From Acidimicrobiales bacterium (GTDB lineage: Bacteria > Actinomycetota > Acidimicrobiia > Acidimicrobiales > VFJN01), in the NCBI GenBank assembly GCA_035316325.1, contig DATHJB010000118.1, positions 1 to 64,000 of the forward strand: a stretch of DNA of 64,000 nt, read 5' to 3'. Below, in pieces: positions 30,001-38,928 of the stretch. Numbering within the stretch: position 1 is the first letter of the stretch; the number at the start of each line of letters is the position of its first letter. A program made the translations under genes and the position numbers. Below the pieces are notes generated by a model. The model saw only the letters and a list, made by a program, of their open reading frames with translations, was not told the origin of the DNA and did not search any database.

Positions 30001-30161
30001 CCACGGCGTCGAGCAGCGATCCCTGGGTCCGCTGCCGCTACTGCGACCCCGACGGCCTCGGCGTCACCGACCGGCGGCGCGAGTGGGAGCGCAAACGCAG
30101 GGACCCGCTCGTGGCGCCGTACGCCGAGCTGGCCGAACCGAGCCTGGTGGTGCCGGCATGA
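27015..30161 (+). CDS. AddB-like helicase-nuclease subunit (PD-(D/E)XK nuclease)
   Basis: A 1048-residue partner of the AddA-like protein. The N-terminal two thirds follow the inactivated helicase of AddB/RecC: the position of Walker A reads VVPSNHVGVTARRAL and lacks a P-loop. The last 330 residues are a RecB-type nuclease with SWAKCPHAYFMRQ (Cys near 736), the GSADRVDL and RVIDYKTGRPW active-site pieces (about 890-906), and LQLAVYGIAARA. It ends with RCRYCDPDGLG (about 1005). The Cys positions suggest an Fe-S clamp, but only three Cys are visible where AddB has four. GTG 27015 starts it; the stop overlaps the next gene by ATGA. Confidence 0.85.
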   Translation: MDIDLVRTAYGLPALDALARVVGQAKADEPLTPVTVVVPSNHVGVTARRALASATRAVSERGRGIIGVSFLTPFRLAELIGAPALAAAGRRPVSTPVVAAALRQALREDPGVFGPVAQHAATEEALVAAAAELADLSSGALDRLAATSPRAGDVVRLFRHARAHLAAGWYDEADLVQSARSALREGRADPLGHLVVYLPQDLTRRAGALLRDAASAGPATVVVGLTGHPRADAGVARSLSRLGLAADAAAAGPLADRAGWPVSAEATRVVSTSDADEEVRVAVRAVVDAARAGTPLERIAVLFATPQPYARLVHEHLAAADIPANGTAAQSLSGRALGRTLLDVLALRRHGYRRSDVLSLLTAAPLRPDGGHPAPTAEWERLSREAIVVAGRGHWDVRLERLAGEFERRAADAYVEFAAVADGDDAGGEPEESPYAAWLRRRAARARSLRELLLDLVDQLDSAAAAPAPWHERVAWVRRLARRLLGGDAARDAWPQVERKAAERVEAALDRLVALDDVDAPATLDVFHRTLELELDADLGRVGRFGEGVLVAPLSFAVGLDLDVVVVLGMAEGSLPARVADDSLLPDRERRVADGELPLRREQIDRQRRQLHAALAGASRHVLCAPRGDLRASNERMTSRWLVEILQLVRTAAADDVPSFAYAVTHLAFPATEQEYRLGSGDWTETHDPVVVAGKALQSARRSTRFTRYDGNLHSHPVRSPLDDVVSATRLESWAKCPHAYFMRQVLHVDPVEDPADTLWISPLEKGSLVHEILERFVLWVLDQPPSRRPAPDEPWDDEHHAVLREIGGALCDSYEARGVVGRQLFWQRDRARILMRLDRLLYEDDTYRRRTLSRPVAAEMSFGLPHSTDDPVDVPIAGGRTLRFRGSADRVDLTDQGTLRVIDYKTGRPWDYRSLSSESPDDRGTHLQLAVYGIAARAHHGTPDVPVAAEYWFVTDREALTMIGYDVTDDVLDRVGGTLATIVDGIEQGQFIARPTASSSDPWVRCRYCDPDGLGVTDRRREWERKRRDPLVAPYAELAEPSLVVPA

Positions 30162-33100
30162 CGGGCGCGACGGGCCTCAACGGCACCCACCCCGACCACG
30201 CCGCCACCGAGCGGATCCGCACCGCCCTCGACGAGACCCTCTTCGTGGAGGCGGGCGCGGGCTCCGGCAAGACCCGGGCCCTGGTCGACCGCGTGCTGGC
30301 CCTGGTGCTCGACGCCGGCGAGCCGCTGAGCGCGGTCGCCGCGATCACGTTCACCGAGAAGGCGGCCGCCGAGCTGCGCGACCGGGTCCGCCGCCGCCTC
30401 GACGCCGCCGCCGACGACGCCCGCCGAGCCGACGACGCCGCGCTGCTGGCCCGCTGCCAGGCGGCCCTCGACGAGCTCGACGCCGCGGCCATCGGCACCC
30501 TGCACAGCTTCGCCCAGCGGATCCTGTCCGAGCACCCCGTCGAGGCCGGCCTGCCACCCCGGGTCGAGGTGCTCGACGAGGTGGCGTCGATGGTCGCCTT
30601 CGACGACCGGTGGACCGAGCTGGTCGACGACCTGCTCGACGACGAGGCCCTCGCCCGGCCCATCCTGCTGCTCACCGCGGCCGGGGTCCGGCTCACGGCC
30701 CTGCGCGAGATCGCCCTGTCGTTCAACCAGAACTGGGACCTGGTAGCCGAGCGGGCACCGGCCGACGCGCCCGAGCTGCCCGAGTGGGAGTCGCGCCTCG
30801 CCGCCATCGTCGCTGCCGTCGAGCAGGCGTGTGAGGAGCAGGCCCACTGCTTCGAGGGCGACGACCCGCTGTGCCGGCTGCTCAAGGAGCTGGAGCAGTG
30901 GGTGCAGCAGATGCGTACCGCACCCGACGAGTCGGCCCGGCTGGCGCTCACCCGTCCCGAGGGCGGACGCCCGAAGGCCAGTCCCAACGGCAAGGGCGCC
31001 AAGCCCCGCTGGACGAAGGGCTACGACCTGCCGGCGTTGCGCGCCCAGCTCAAGGACCTCATGGAGCAGTGTGACCAACTGGCCAACGAGGTCACCCACG
31101 CCGCGCTCCAGCGCATCGCCGTCCAGCTGCGCCGGTTCACGCTGGAGGCTGCGGAGCACCGCCGTCGCGACGGGCGCCTCGAGTTCCACGACCTGCTGGT
31201 GATGGCCCGGCAGGTGCTGCGCGACCCGCAGCAGGGGGTGGCCGTCCGAACGGCGCTGTACGAGCGCTACCGGCGCCTGCTGCTCGACGAGTTCCAGGAC
31301 ACCGACCCGATCCAGGTCGAGCTGGCGGTGCTGGTCGCCTCGCCCGACCCGGACGCCGGCCGGAAACCCTGGCAGGAGATCGAGCCTGCCCCGGGCCGCC
31401 TGTTCTTCGTCGGCGACCCGAAGCAGTCGATCTACCGCTTCCGCCGGGCCGACATCGCGCTCTTCCTCCAGGCCGCCGACCACTTCGGTGGCGACGGCCG
31501 GCGCCTGTCGCTCACCACCAACCACCGCTCGGGCAGCGACCTGGTGGCCTGGATCAACGCCACCTTCGGGCGGCTGATCACCGGTAGCCCCGACCTCGTC
31601 TCGCAGCCGACGTTCGAGGCGTCGGTCTCGGTCCGGCCCGACGCCCCTGTCGGTGCGACGGTCTCGATCATGGGCCGCACCGCCCACGGCGACGACCCGA
31701 CCGCCGACGACCTCCGCTCGCGGGAGGCCACCGACGTCGCCACGTCGGTCTGCCGCATCCTCAGCGAGGGGTGGCAGGTCGACCGCTCGGCCGACTGGCA
31801 GCAGCCCGACTGGCAACCCGCCCGCGCCGGCGACGTCACCGTGCTGCTGCCCACCCGGCTGTCGCTGCCGTTCATCGAGGATGCGCTGGCGGAGGCCGGG
31901 CTGGCGTTCCGCGTCGAGTCGGCGTCCCTCGTGTACAGCGGCCGCCTGGTGCGCGACGTGTTCCTCACGCTGCGGGCGATCGACGACCCGTCCAACGAGC
32001 TGAGCACAGTGGCGGCACTGCGCTCGGCCCTGTTCGGCTGCGGCGACGACGACCTGTTCATGTTCCGTGAGTCCGGCGGCCGCTTCGACCACACCGCGGA
32101 GCAGCCGGACACCGTGCCCGACGACGACGTGGTGCTCGCCGGTCTGCGGTACCTGTCGGAGCTCCACCGGGAGCGTCGCTGGCGAACGCCCAGCGAGATG
32201 GTCGACCGGGTCGTGCGCGACCGTCGGGTCCTCGAGCTGGGCGGCAACGAGGGTCGCGCCCGCGATCTGTGGCAGCGCATGCGCTTCGTGATCGACCAGG
32301 CCCGGGCGTGGACCGACACCACCCACGGCACGCTGCGCCAGTACCTCGACTGGGTGCGCCAGCAGTCGTCACCCGGCAGCCGGGTGGCCGAGGCGGTCCT
32401 CCCCGAGACCGACGACGACGCCGTCCGCATCATGACCGTGCACGCCGCCAAGGGCCTCCAGTTCCCGATCACGGTCGTCGCCGGGCTCTCGACCCTGCCG
32501 CAGAGTCGGCTGGCCGGCGCCCAGGTCGTGTGGCCGCCCGACGGCTCGTGCATCCTCAACGTCGGCAAGAAGGTGACGTCGCCGGCGTTCGAGGCCTGGC
32601 GCCCGCTCGACGAGCAGATGTCCCACGACGAGCGGATCCGGCTCCTCTACGTCGCCTGCACCCGGGCGCGCGATCACCTGGTCCTGTCGCTCCACCGGCG
32701 AGCCCGGGCCTACCCGGCGGCGACGCAGGCCCGGCTCAGCAACGCCGAGCTGCTGGCCGAGACGCTGGCGCCCGAGCTCGATGCGCTGCCCGACGCGTCC
32801 GTCGGCAGCGTCCTGCCGCTGGTCGACACCTCGCCGGGGGGTCGTGCGGCAGATGCGGCCGCTCCCCCGCCCTTCGACGAGTGGCAGGCTCAGCGGGCCA
32901 GGGCGCTGGCCGAGAGCGCCCGGCCCCGCACGGTCGCCGCCACCGCCCTCACCGACGAGGGCGAGCCCGACGCCGAGTCCGACCCCGGGCTCCGCAAGCG
33001 CCCGGGCGACCTCGACCTGCCGCCGTGGCGCAAGGGCCGCTACGGCACCGCCGTCGGCCGGGCCGTCCACGGCGTGCTGCAGCTGGTCGACCTCGGCTCC

Positions 33101-33580
33101 GGCCGCGGCATCGACGAGTTGGTGGCGGCGCAAGCGGCGGCCGAGGGTGTCAACGGCCACGAGGCCCACGTCACCACGCTCGTGCGGGCCGCCCTCGACT
33201 CCGCGATCGTCGCCGAGGCGGCGGCCGGGGCGCACTGGCGTGAGGTGTACGTGGCGGTCCCGCTCGGCGACGGCCAGACGCTGGAGGGCTACATCGACCT
33301 GCTCTACCGCCGGCCCGATGGGAGCCTGGTGGTCGTCGACTACAAGACCGGGCCGGAGACGCCCGACGACCCGCTCGACGAGCTCGTGGAGCGCTACCGG
33401 CTCCAGGGATCGTCCTACGCCCTGGCGGTCGGCGAGGCCACCGGCGAGCCGGTCGCCGACGTGGTGTTCCTCTTCCTGACGCCGCAGGGTGCCGTGGCCC
33501 GCCACCTCGACGACGTTTCCCAGGCGATCGAGAACACCCGAAAGATCGTCGAAGGAGGTGCATTCGCGGTCACCGACTGA
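30158..33580 (+). CDS. AddA-like UvrD/RecB-family helicase-nuclease subunit
   Basis: A 1140-residue ATP-dependent helicase-nuclease for processing double-strand breaks. Walker A is FVEAGAGSGKTRAL (Lys38), motif Ia is AAITFTEKAAAELRDRV, and Walker B is LLLDEFQDTDPIQ (about 373-385). Motif III-IV includes FVGDPKQSIYRFRRAD, motif V is VRIMTVHAAKGLQFPI and motif VI is LYVACTRARDHLVLS. The C-terminal nuclease has GYIDLLYR and VVDYKTGPE (about 1045-1067). It overlaps the AddB-like gene by ATGA and forms one two-subunit machine with it. The presence of two nuclease modules but only one helicase motor points to AddAB rather than mycobacterial AdnAB. Confidence 0.93.
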   Translation: MTGATGLNGTHPDHAATERIRTALDETLFVEAGAGSGKTRALVDRVLALVLDAGEPLSAVAAITFTEKAAAELRDRVRRRLDAAADDARRADDAALLARCQAALDELDAAAIGTLHSFAQRILSEHPVEAGLPPRVEVLDEVASMVAFDDRWTELVDDLLDDEALARPILLLTAAGVRLTALREIALSFNQNWDLVAERAPADAPELPEWESRLAAIVAAVEQACEEQAHCFEGDDPLCRLLKELEQWVQQMRTAPDESARLALTRPEGGRPKASPNGKGAKPRWTKGYDLPALRAQLKDLMEQCDQLANEVTHAALQRIAVQLRRFTLEAAEHRRRDGRLEFHDLLVMARQVLRDPQQGVAVRTALYERYRRLLLDEFQDTDPIQVELAVLVASPDPDAGRKPWQEIEPAPGRLFFVGDPKQSIYRFRRADIALFLQAADHFGGDGRRLSLTTNHRSGSDLVAWINATFGRLITGSPDLVSQPTFEASVSVRPDAPVGATVSIMGRTAHGDDPTADDLRSREATDVATSVCRILSEGWQVDRSADWQQPDWQPARAGDVTVLLPTRLSLPFIEDALAEAGLAFRVESASLVYSGRLVRDVFLTLRAIDDPSNELSTVAALRSALFGCGDDDLFMFRESGGRFDHTAEQPDTVPDDDVVLAGLRYLSELHRERRWRTPSEMVDRVVRDRRVLELGGNEGRARDLWQRMRFVIDQARAWTDTTHGTLRQYLDWVRQQSSPGSRVAEAVLPETDDDAVRIMTVHAAKGLQFPITVVAGLSTLPQSRLAGAQVVWPPDGSCILNVGKKVTSPAFEAWRPLDEQMSHDERIRLLYVACTRARDHLVLSLHRRARAYPAATQARLSNAELLAETLAPELDALPDASVGSVLPLVDTSPGGRAADAAAPPPFDEWQAQRARALAESARPRTVAATALTDEGEPDAESDPGLRKRPGDLDLPPWRKGRYGTAVGRAVHGVLQLVDLGSGRGIDELVAAQAAAEGVNGHEAHVTTLVRAALDSAIVAEAAAGAHWREVYVAVPLGDGQTLEGYIDLLYRRPDGSLVVVDYKTGPETPDDPLDELVERYRLQGSSYALAVGEATGEPVADVVFLFLTPQGAVARHLDDVSQAIENTRKIVEGGAFAVTD

Positions 33581-33634
33581 CCACTAGATTCAGTGTGAGT
33601 GGCGAACAGCAACAGGCTGGCGGAGACGACCTGA

Positions 33635-35545
33635 GTGGCGGACAGCAGGACAGTCGACGTCACGGGTGAGCTTCGCCAGGTCGTCGCCCAGCTCCCCGGC
33701 GGCGGAGAGGCTCGCGAAGGCCAGGTGGAGATGGCCGAGCGGGTCGCCGAGGCCATCCGCCGCGACAAGCACATCATCGTGCGGGCCGGCACGGGCACCG
33801 GCAAGACGCTGGGCTACCTGGTGCCGGCGATCCTGTCGGGCAAGCGGGTCGTGGTGGCCACGGCCACGAAGGCGCTGCAGGACCAGCTCGCCAGCAAGGA
33901 CCTGCCGTTCCTGCAGAAGCACCTCGACCGTCCCTTCACCTGGGCGGTGCTCAAGGGCCGCGCCAACTACCTCTGCTCCCAGCGCCTCGCCGAGATGACC
34001 GGCGGCGGCACCGGCAAGGCGGCACCGCAGCTGGCGCTCGACGGCTTGGCGGAGCGCGCCGATCCGAAGCAGCTCGCCGCCCTGGTGGCGTGGGCCGCCA
34101 CAACCACGGTCGGCGACCGCGCCGAGCTGGAGCAGGAGCCGTCCGACGCCACGTGGATGGCGGTCAGCACCACGTCCCGCGACTGCCCCGGCGCTCGCCG
34201 CTGCCCGCGGGGCGACTCGTGCTTCGCCGAGAAGGCCCGGATCGCCGCCGGCCAGGCCGACGTCATCGTCGTCAACCTCCACCTCTACGGGCTCGACATC
34301 GCCTCGGCCGGCGCGATCCTCCCGGAGCACGACCTCGCCATCATCGACGAGGCCCACGTCCTCGACGACGTGATCTCCGCCACCTGCGGCGTCGAAGTGG
34401 GCCCGGGACGCTTCGGGCACCTGGGTCGGTTGCTGCGCGGCATCCTCGCCGAGGCCGGTACGACAGTCGCCGACGTCGACGCCTCCGGCGGGCTGCTGGC
34501 CGACGCGCTCGCCCCACACCTGGGCGACCGTCTCGTGCCACCGCTGCCCGACGACGTCACCACCGCCCTGACCGCGGTGCGCGAGCGGGTAGCCAGGGCG
34601 CAGGCGTCGCTGGGCGGGCTGCCCGACGGCGTCCCCGAGGACGCGGCGGCCCGGGCGCTGCGGGCCAAGCAGGCCGCCTCGGCGCTGATGGACGACCTCG
34701 ACGCGCTGGGCCAGCCGACCGATGCGCAGGTGGTGTGGGTCGAGGGCAGCGAGCGCTCGCCGGCGTTGCGGCTGGCCCCGATCGACGTCGGTGGCCTGCT
34801 GCGCGGCGCCCTCTGGGAGCGCCGGCCGGCGGTTCTGACCAGCGCCACGATCGCCGCCAGCTTCGGCAGCCAGGTCGGCCTGCCGGCCGAGGCCGCCGTC
34901 CCCCTCGACGTCGGCAGCCCCTTCGACTACGCCAACAACGCCCTGATCTACTGCGCCGCCCACCTCCCCAAGCCGACGGCACCGGCCTGGGGCGACGCCG
35001 CCGCCGAGGAGCTGGCCCAGCTGATCGAGGCCGCCGGGGGACGCACCCTGGCGCTGTTCACCAGCTTCCGGGCGATGGGCCACGCCATCGAGGTGCTGGG
35101 CGACCGGCTGCCGTACCCGATCCTGGCCCAGGGCGACATGCCCAAGGCCCGGCTGGTCGAGCGCTTCACCGCCGAGCCCGAGACCTGCCTGTTCGCCACG
35201 ATGAGCTTCTGGCAGGGCATCGACGTCCCGGGCTCGTCGCTGTCGCTGGTCACCATCGACCGGCTGCCGTTCCCCCGCCCCGACGAGCCGCTGCTCCAGG
35301 CCCGCCGCGAGCGGGTGGGCGCCAACGCCTTCGCCACCATCGACGTGCCCCGGGCCGCCACCCTCCTCGCGCAGGGCGTGGGCCGCCTGATCCGCACCGC
35401 CACCGACCGCGGCGCCGTCGCCGTGCTCGACCCCCGCCTCGCCACCGCCAAGTACGGCCCGAAGATCGTCGCGGCCCTCCCCAAGATGCCCCGCACGAAG
35501 GACCTCTCCGAGATCCTGGCCTTCCTCCGCGAGCTGCCCCGCTAG
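33635..35545 (+). CDS. ATP-dependent DNA helicase, DinG/XPD family
   Basis: A 636-residue superfamily 2 helicase. Walker A is RAGTGTGKT (about 50-58). Four Cys (in ANYLCSQR, RDCPG, RRCPRG and DSCFAEK, about 113-198) form the iron-sulfur cluster site of the XPD group. The DEAH box is AIIDEAHVLDD (about 235-245). The C-terminal motifs include FATMSFWQGIDVPG and LAQGVGRLIRTATDRG. GTG 33635 starts it, 54 bases after the AddA-like gene, so it may be part of the same repair operon. The stop region overlaps the end of convergent era by four bases. Confidence 0.92.
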   Translation: MADSRTVDVTGELRQVVAQLPGGGEAREGQVEMAERVAEAIRRDKHIIVRAGTGTGKTLGYLVPAILSGKRVVVATATKALQDQLASKDLPFLQKHLDRPFTWAVLKGRANYLCSQRLAEMTGGGTGKAAPQLALDGLAERADPKQLAALVAWAATTTVGDRAELEQEPSDATWMAVSTTSRDCPGARRCPRGDSCFAEKARIAAGQADVIVVNLHLYGLDIASAGAILPEHDLAIIDEAHVLDDVISATCGVEVGPGRFGHLGRLLRGILAEAGTTVADVDASGGLLADALAPHLGDRLVPPLPDDVTTALTAVRERVARAQASLGGLPDGVPEDAAARALRAKQAASALMDDLDALGQPTDAQVVWVEGSERSPALRLAPIDVGGLLRGALWERRPAVLTSATIAASFGSQVGLPAEAAVPLDVGSPFDYANNALIYCAAHLPKPTAPAWGDAAAEELAQLIEAAGGRTLALFTSFRAMGHAIEVLGDRLPYPILAQGDMPKARLVERFTAEPETCLFATMSFWQGIDVPGSSLSLVTIDRLPFPRPDEPLLQARRERVGANAFATIDVPRAATLLAQGVGRLIRTATDRGAVAVLDPRLATAKYGPKIVAALPKMPRTKDLSEILAFLRELPR

Positions 35546-36420
35546 AAGCCGAGGCGGTCGAGCGAGCCCGGCCGTCGCTGCCAGTTCTTGTCGACGGTGA
35601 CGTGGAGGTCGAGGTAGGCGCCCTCCGGGAGCTGCGCCCGGACGGCCGTGCCGACCTTCTTCAGCTGCTCGCCACCCTTGCCGACCACGATGCCCTTCTG
35701 GGAGTCCCGCTCGACCACGATCTCGCAGCGGATGTACGGCCACTCCCACTCGGTGACCCGCGTCGCGATCGAGTGGGGCAGCTCCTCCCGAGCCACGGCG
35801 AGCAGCTGCTCCCGCACCAGCTCGGCCACCCAGAACGCCTCGGGCGAGTCGGACACCATGCCCTCGGGGAAGTAGCGGGGGCCTTCGGGCAGCAGCTCCA
35901 CGAGATGGTCGACCAGTGCCGTCACGCCGTCGCCGTTGCGGGCCGACACGGGGAAGTACGCGGCCATCTCCAGCTCACCGGTCCGCGACAGCTGGCTCAG
36001 GACGTTGGCCGGGCTGGCGATGTCGGTCTTGTTGACGACCACGATCGCTTCCCTGGGCAGGCGCTCCGCGACCCAGGTGTCGCCCTTGCCGAAGGGCTGG
36101 GTGGCGTCGACCACGAAGACCACGGCGTCGACGTCGCCGATGGTCGCCCGGGCCGTGTCGTTGAGCCGCTCTCCCAGCGTCGTGCGGGGCTTGTGCAGGC
36201 CGGGCGTGTCGACGAACACGATCTGCACGCCGGGCCGGTTGAGCACTCCCTGGATGCGATGCCGGGTCGTCTGCGGCTTGTCCGAGACGATGGTGACCTT
36301 CTGCCCGAGGATCTGGTTGAGCAGCGTCGACTTCCCGACGTTGGGCCGGCCGACGAGCGTCACGAACCCCGAGCGAAAGTCACCCTCCTCGTCAGACATG
36401 TCACCGACGCTACCCACCAT
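35542..36420 (-). CDS. era: GTPase Era
   Basis: Era assists maturation of the 30S ribosomal subunit by binding the 3' end of 16S rRNA. It has G1 GRPNVGKSTLLN, G2 KPQTTRHRI, G3 VDTPGLHKPR and G4 VVVNKTDIA. The C-terminal KH domain contains IRCEIVVERDSQKGIVVGKGG. ATG 36420 shares one base with the stop of the TadE-like gene (TGATG); GTG 36423 and ATG 36399 are other possible starts, and homologues often begin near the last. Era is therefore read from the end of the tad pilus operon, although it may have its own promoter. Confidence 0.94.
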   Translation of the reverse strand: MVGSVGDMSDEEGDFRSGFVTLVGRPNVGKSTLLNQILGQKVTIVSDKPQTTRHRIQGVLNRPGVQIVFVDTPGLHKPRTTLGERLNDTARATIGDVDAVVFVVDATQPFGKGDTWVAERLPREAIVVVNKTDIASPANVLSQLSRTGELEMAAYFPVSARNGDGVTALVDHLVELLPEGPRYFPEGMVSDSPEAFWVAELVREQLLAVAREELPHSIATRVTEWEWPYIRCEIVVERDSQKGIVVGKGGEQLKKVGTAVRAQLPEGAYLDLHVTVDKNWQRRPGSLDRLGF

Positions 36421-36845
36421 CACACGACACGCTCGACGCGCACCCGTACACCCACGCGGATCTCCTCGAAGCCGACCATGCCGCCGACCGACGACGGCAC
36501 GACCCGCGGCGGCTGGCTGACGGCCCGACCGACGACCGCGTCGGCCACACCGTCGCCGTCGTCGTCGACCACCGACAGGACGATCGTCGTCCGCTCACCC
36601 ATCTCGCCGAGGCTCGCCTCGGCCTCGGCGGCGAGCCGCGCCAGTCCCGACGGAGTCGCCGCACCCTGGTTCGCCGCCCGGGACGCGGCATCGTGCAGCG
36701 TCGCGCGCACCGTCGAGGTGGCGTAGAGCCCGAGCATCACCTGCACGGCGAAGGCGAGGAACATGATCGTGACGACGAGCCCCGCGACGGCCCCCACCAT
36801 CCCGACACCCCGATCGTCACTGCCCGATCTCGGCGACCTTGGCAC
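36420..36845 (-). CDS. TadE/TadG-like pilus assembly protein
   Basis: A 141-residue protein with a short charged N-terminus (RSGSDDRGVG) followed by one membrane segment (about 17-38) and a small outer domain with the run VVDDDGDGVADAVVG. The DRG then hydrophobic layout with ATLHDAASRAANQG resembles TadE-type pseudopilins. GTG 36845 overlaps the end of the pilin-like gene by 29 bases; an ATG at about 36800 would avoid the overlap but would remove the conserved DRG. It is the last tad gene before era. Confidence 0.7.
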   Translation of the reverse strand: MPRSPRSGSDDRGVGMVGAVAGLVVTIMFLAFAVQVMLGLYATSTVRATLHDAASRAANQGAATPSGLARLAAEAEASLGEMGERTTIVLSVVDDDGDGVADAVVGRAVSQPPRVVPSSVGGMVGFEEIRVGVRVRVERVV

Positions 36846-37011
36846 GCGTGTTGGCCTCGGCGTCCAACCAGATCGTCCTGAACCCCACCCACATCAACGA
36901 TCCGATGGCCGCCATGATCAGGACGGCGATCGCGGCGGAGATCACTCCTTCGCCGACATCGCCGCCTCGACGGCGGCGCACCCGGTGGTCACGACCTCGA
37001 CGGCGCAGCAT
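36817..37011 (-). CDS. small Flp/TadE-like pilin
   Basis: A 64-residue protein: an arginine-rich leader (about 1-17), then GGDVGEGVISAAIAVLIM and one long hydrophobic helix to about residue 47, and a short soluble tail (DAEANTRAKVAEIGQ). The basic leader, Gly before an acidic residue and hydrophobic helix are those of type IVb pilins processed by a TadV-type peptidase. It sits 14 bases after tadC, where pilin-like genes often lie in actinobacterial tad operons. The ATG is at 37011. The assignment rests on size, pattern and context. Confidence 0.7.
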   Translation of the reverse strand: MLRRRGRDHRVRRRRGGDVGEGVISAAIAVLIMAAIGSLMWVGFRTIWLDAEANTRAKVAEIGQ

Positions 37012-37025
37012 GGGGCAGTCCTCCT

Positions 37026-37940
37026 TCACGCTTCGGAGAAGAGGCGCAGGGCCTCGATGAACGGAACGGCCAGGAAGATGACGCCGGGCACGAGCGTCGC
37101 GACCGTCACCGGGATCCAGACCTGTTGGCCGCGGCGCTCCATCGTCGCCACGATCTGCCGGTGCAGCTCGCGCCGCATCGACCGGGCCTCGTCGCTGGTC
37201 AGCCGGCCGAGATCGCCCGCCTTGCGGTTGAGGGTCAGCACGTTGACCAGGCGGTGCAGGGCCGGCACGTCGGCCACCTCGGCCCACTCGCGCAGCGCAG
37301 CCGTCTCGCTGAGGCCCAGCCCGATCCGCTCGCACACCCGGGCCAGGTCGCGCCCGCAGGCACCCCGACCCCGCTGCGCCAGGCGGCTGAGCGCCGCCGA
37401 CAGGGAGTAGCCGGCGCCCAGCAGCATGCCCAGCTGCTCGGCGACGATCGGGAGCTCGATGGACAAGCGGCGTTTCCAGCGGTCGGACTCGGCGGCCAGT
37501 CCCTGCTCGACCACGAGGAAAGCCAGCAGCGGACCTCCCACCACGAACAGCAACCCGACCGGCCCGACCAGTCCCAGCGCCGCCGCCACCAGCGTCCCCG
37601 TGACCAGACCGCCCCCGACCCAGGCGAGCTGACGCACCCGGAACTCGGTCACCCCGAGCGGCGAGTGCACCCGCCGCAACCGCACCGCGAGCGGCTCGGC
37701 GACCCCGAACAGCGCCGCCAGCCGCCCACCGACCTGCCGGGCGAACGGCTCCAAGAGCTCCCGCCACGACCCGGCCGCCCGGAAGTTGACCACCTCCCGA
37801 CGCCGCGGCACCCCGCCGGCAACGTAGGGACCGATCCGATCCACCAGCGCCCGCCTTCGAAACCAGGGCAGCTCCCCCAACACCAAGGCCCACCCCAAGA
37901 ACCCGACCAACCCCCCGATCGCCAACCATCTCAAAGCCAT
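37026..37940 (-). CDS. tadC: type II/IV secretion F-family protein TadC
   Basis: A 304-residue inner-membrane platform protein of the T2SSF family. It has one N-terminal segment, a second pair (about 105-150) and a C-terminal one. The cytoplasmic F domain contains ELPIVAEQLGMLLGAGYSL, LSRLAQRGRG and LNRKAGDLGRLTSDEARSMR. The order tadA-tadB-tadC and the 94-base gap after tadB are usual. Together with TadB it would anchor the ATPase and extrude pilin. Confidence 0.88.
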   Translation of the reverse strand: MALRWLAIGGLVGFLGWALVLGELPWFRRRALVDRIGPYVAGGVPRRREVVNFRAAGSWRELLEPFARQVGGRLAALFGVAEPLAVRLRRVHSPLGVTEFRVRQLAWVGGGLVTGTLVAAALGLVGPVGLLFVVGGPLLAFLVVEQGLAAESDRWKRRLSIELPIVAEQLGMLLGAGYSLSAALSRLAQRGRGACGRDLARVCERIGLGLSETAALREWAEVADVPALHRLVNVLTLNRKAGDLGRLTSDEARSMRRELHRQIVATMERRGQQVWIPVTVATLVPGVIFLAVPFIEALRLFSEA

Positions 37941-38034
37941 GACCGCCCATCCCCAATACCGCGCGCCGCGGCGTAGATGGCGAGCTGGCGGCTCGTCCGG
38001 TCGCTCGGCACGGCTCGCGGGATCCGGCGGGCGG

Positions 38035-38928
38035 TCATTGGAACACTCGCTCCTCGTCGGGGAGGCGAAGGAGCACTCCGGCCCAGACCCAGCAGAGGCC
38101 GACCGAGAGGAGGCCGAGCACGACCAACACCTGCCCGAAGGTCGTCTGGTAGGCGGCGCGACCGGTGCCGATGCTCATCCCGGCCAGCGCCATGCCGCAC
38201 GGCACCAGCAGGACGAACCGACGGGCGAAGCGGACACCCGCCTGCTTCGCCACGGCGTCCTTGCGGCCCTGCACGTCGATCACCCGGTCGCGGGCCAGGG
38301 CCTCGAGGCGCCGGTCGAGGTCGGCACCGCCCACCTCGTGGGCCACCAGCAACGTCTCGCAGGCGGAATCGGCCGTCGGATCCGCGAGCCGCGCCTTGAG
38401 CACCGCCGTCGTCCGCTCGAAGTCGGTCGACAGCACCCACTCCCGGTGCGCCGCCTCGAACGCCGGTCGCAGCTGCGACGGAGCCCGCTGGCCCGCCTCG
38501 AACAGCGCCTGCGGCACCGACCGTCCCACCGACGACGTCAGCAGCCGTATCTCCTCGATGATGTGGGGCCACGCCTCCTGCGCCGCGGTGCGGAGCGATC
38601 GTCGTCGCCCCCGCCACGCGGCGACCGGCCAGGCGGCGCCGCCCAGCGCCAGGGCGATCGCCGGTGACGGCGACCCGAAGAGCGCCAGCCCGAGGAAACC
38701 GCCGGCCAGCCCTGCCCCGACCACGGCGACGGCAAGATCCCGCACCCGCACCTCGGCGAGCCCCGCCTGCGCCATCCAGTCGCGCAGGCGGGCCACCCGC
38801 GCCTGCCACGATCCCGATCCCGACGGACGCGACGCGGCGCCGCCGAAGCCCCGCCAGCCGAACGCGATCGAGGTGTAGATCAGGTAGGTGCCGGCCGACG
38901 CCGTGCACGCCAGGAGCAGGCCAGTCAC
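38035..38928 (-). CDS. tadB: type II/IV secretion F-family protein TadB
   Basis: A 297-residue F-family platform protein. It has an N-terminal membrane segment (LLLACTASAGTYLIYTSIAF), a second hydrophobic block (about 60-100) and the cytoplasmic F domain. That domain contains EAWPHIIEEIRLLTSSVGRS, ADPTADSACETLLVAHEVGG and LEALARDRVIDVQGRKDAVA. Two C-terminal membrane segments follow. GTG 38928 overlaps the tadA stop (GTGA), preceded by AGGAGA. GTG 38931 is possible. Confidence 0.88.
   Translation of the reverse strand: MTGLLLACTASAGTYLIYTSIAFGWRGFGGAASRPSGSGSWQARVARLRDWMAQAGLAEVRVRDLAVAVVGAGLAGGFLGLALFGSPSPAIALALGGAAWPVAAWRGRRRSLRTAAQEAWPHIIEEIRLLTSSVGRSVPQALFEAGQRAPSQLRPAFEAAHREWVLSTDFERTTAVLKARLADPTADSACETLLVAHEVGGADLDRRLEALARDRVIDVQGRKDAVAKQAGVRFARRFVLLVPCGMALAGMSIGTGRAAYQTTFGQVLVVLGLLSVGLCWVWAGVLLRLPDEERVFQ

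Noticed and set aside
30038-32326. Long leftward open frame opposite the AddA-like gene
   Set aside because: Shadow frame: no family motifs, no ribosome site, low-complexity Gly/Arg/Gln composition, and the AddA-like frame is fully supported.
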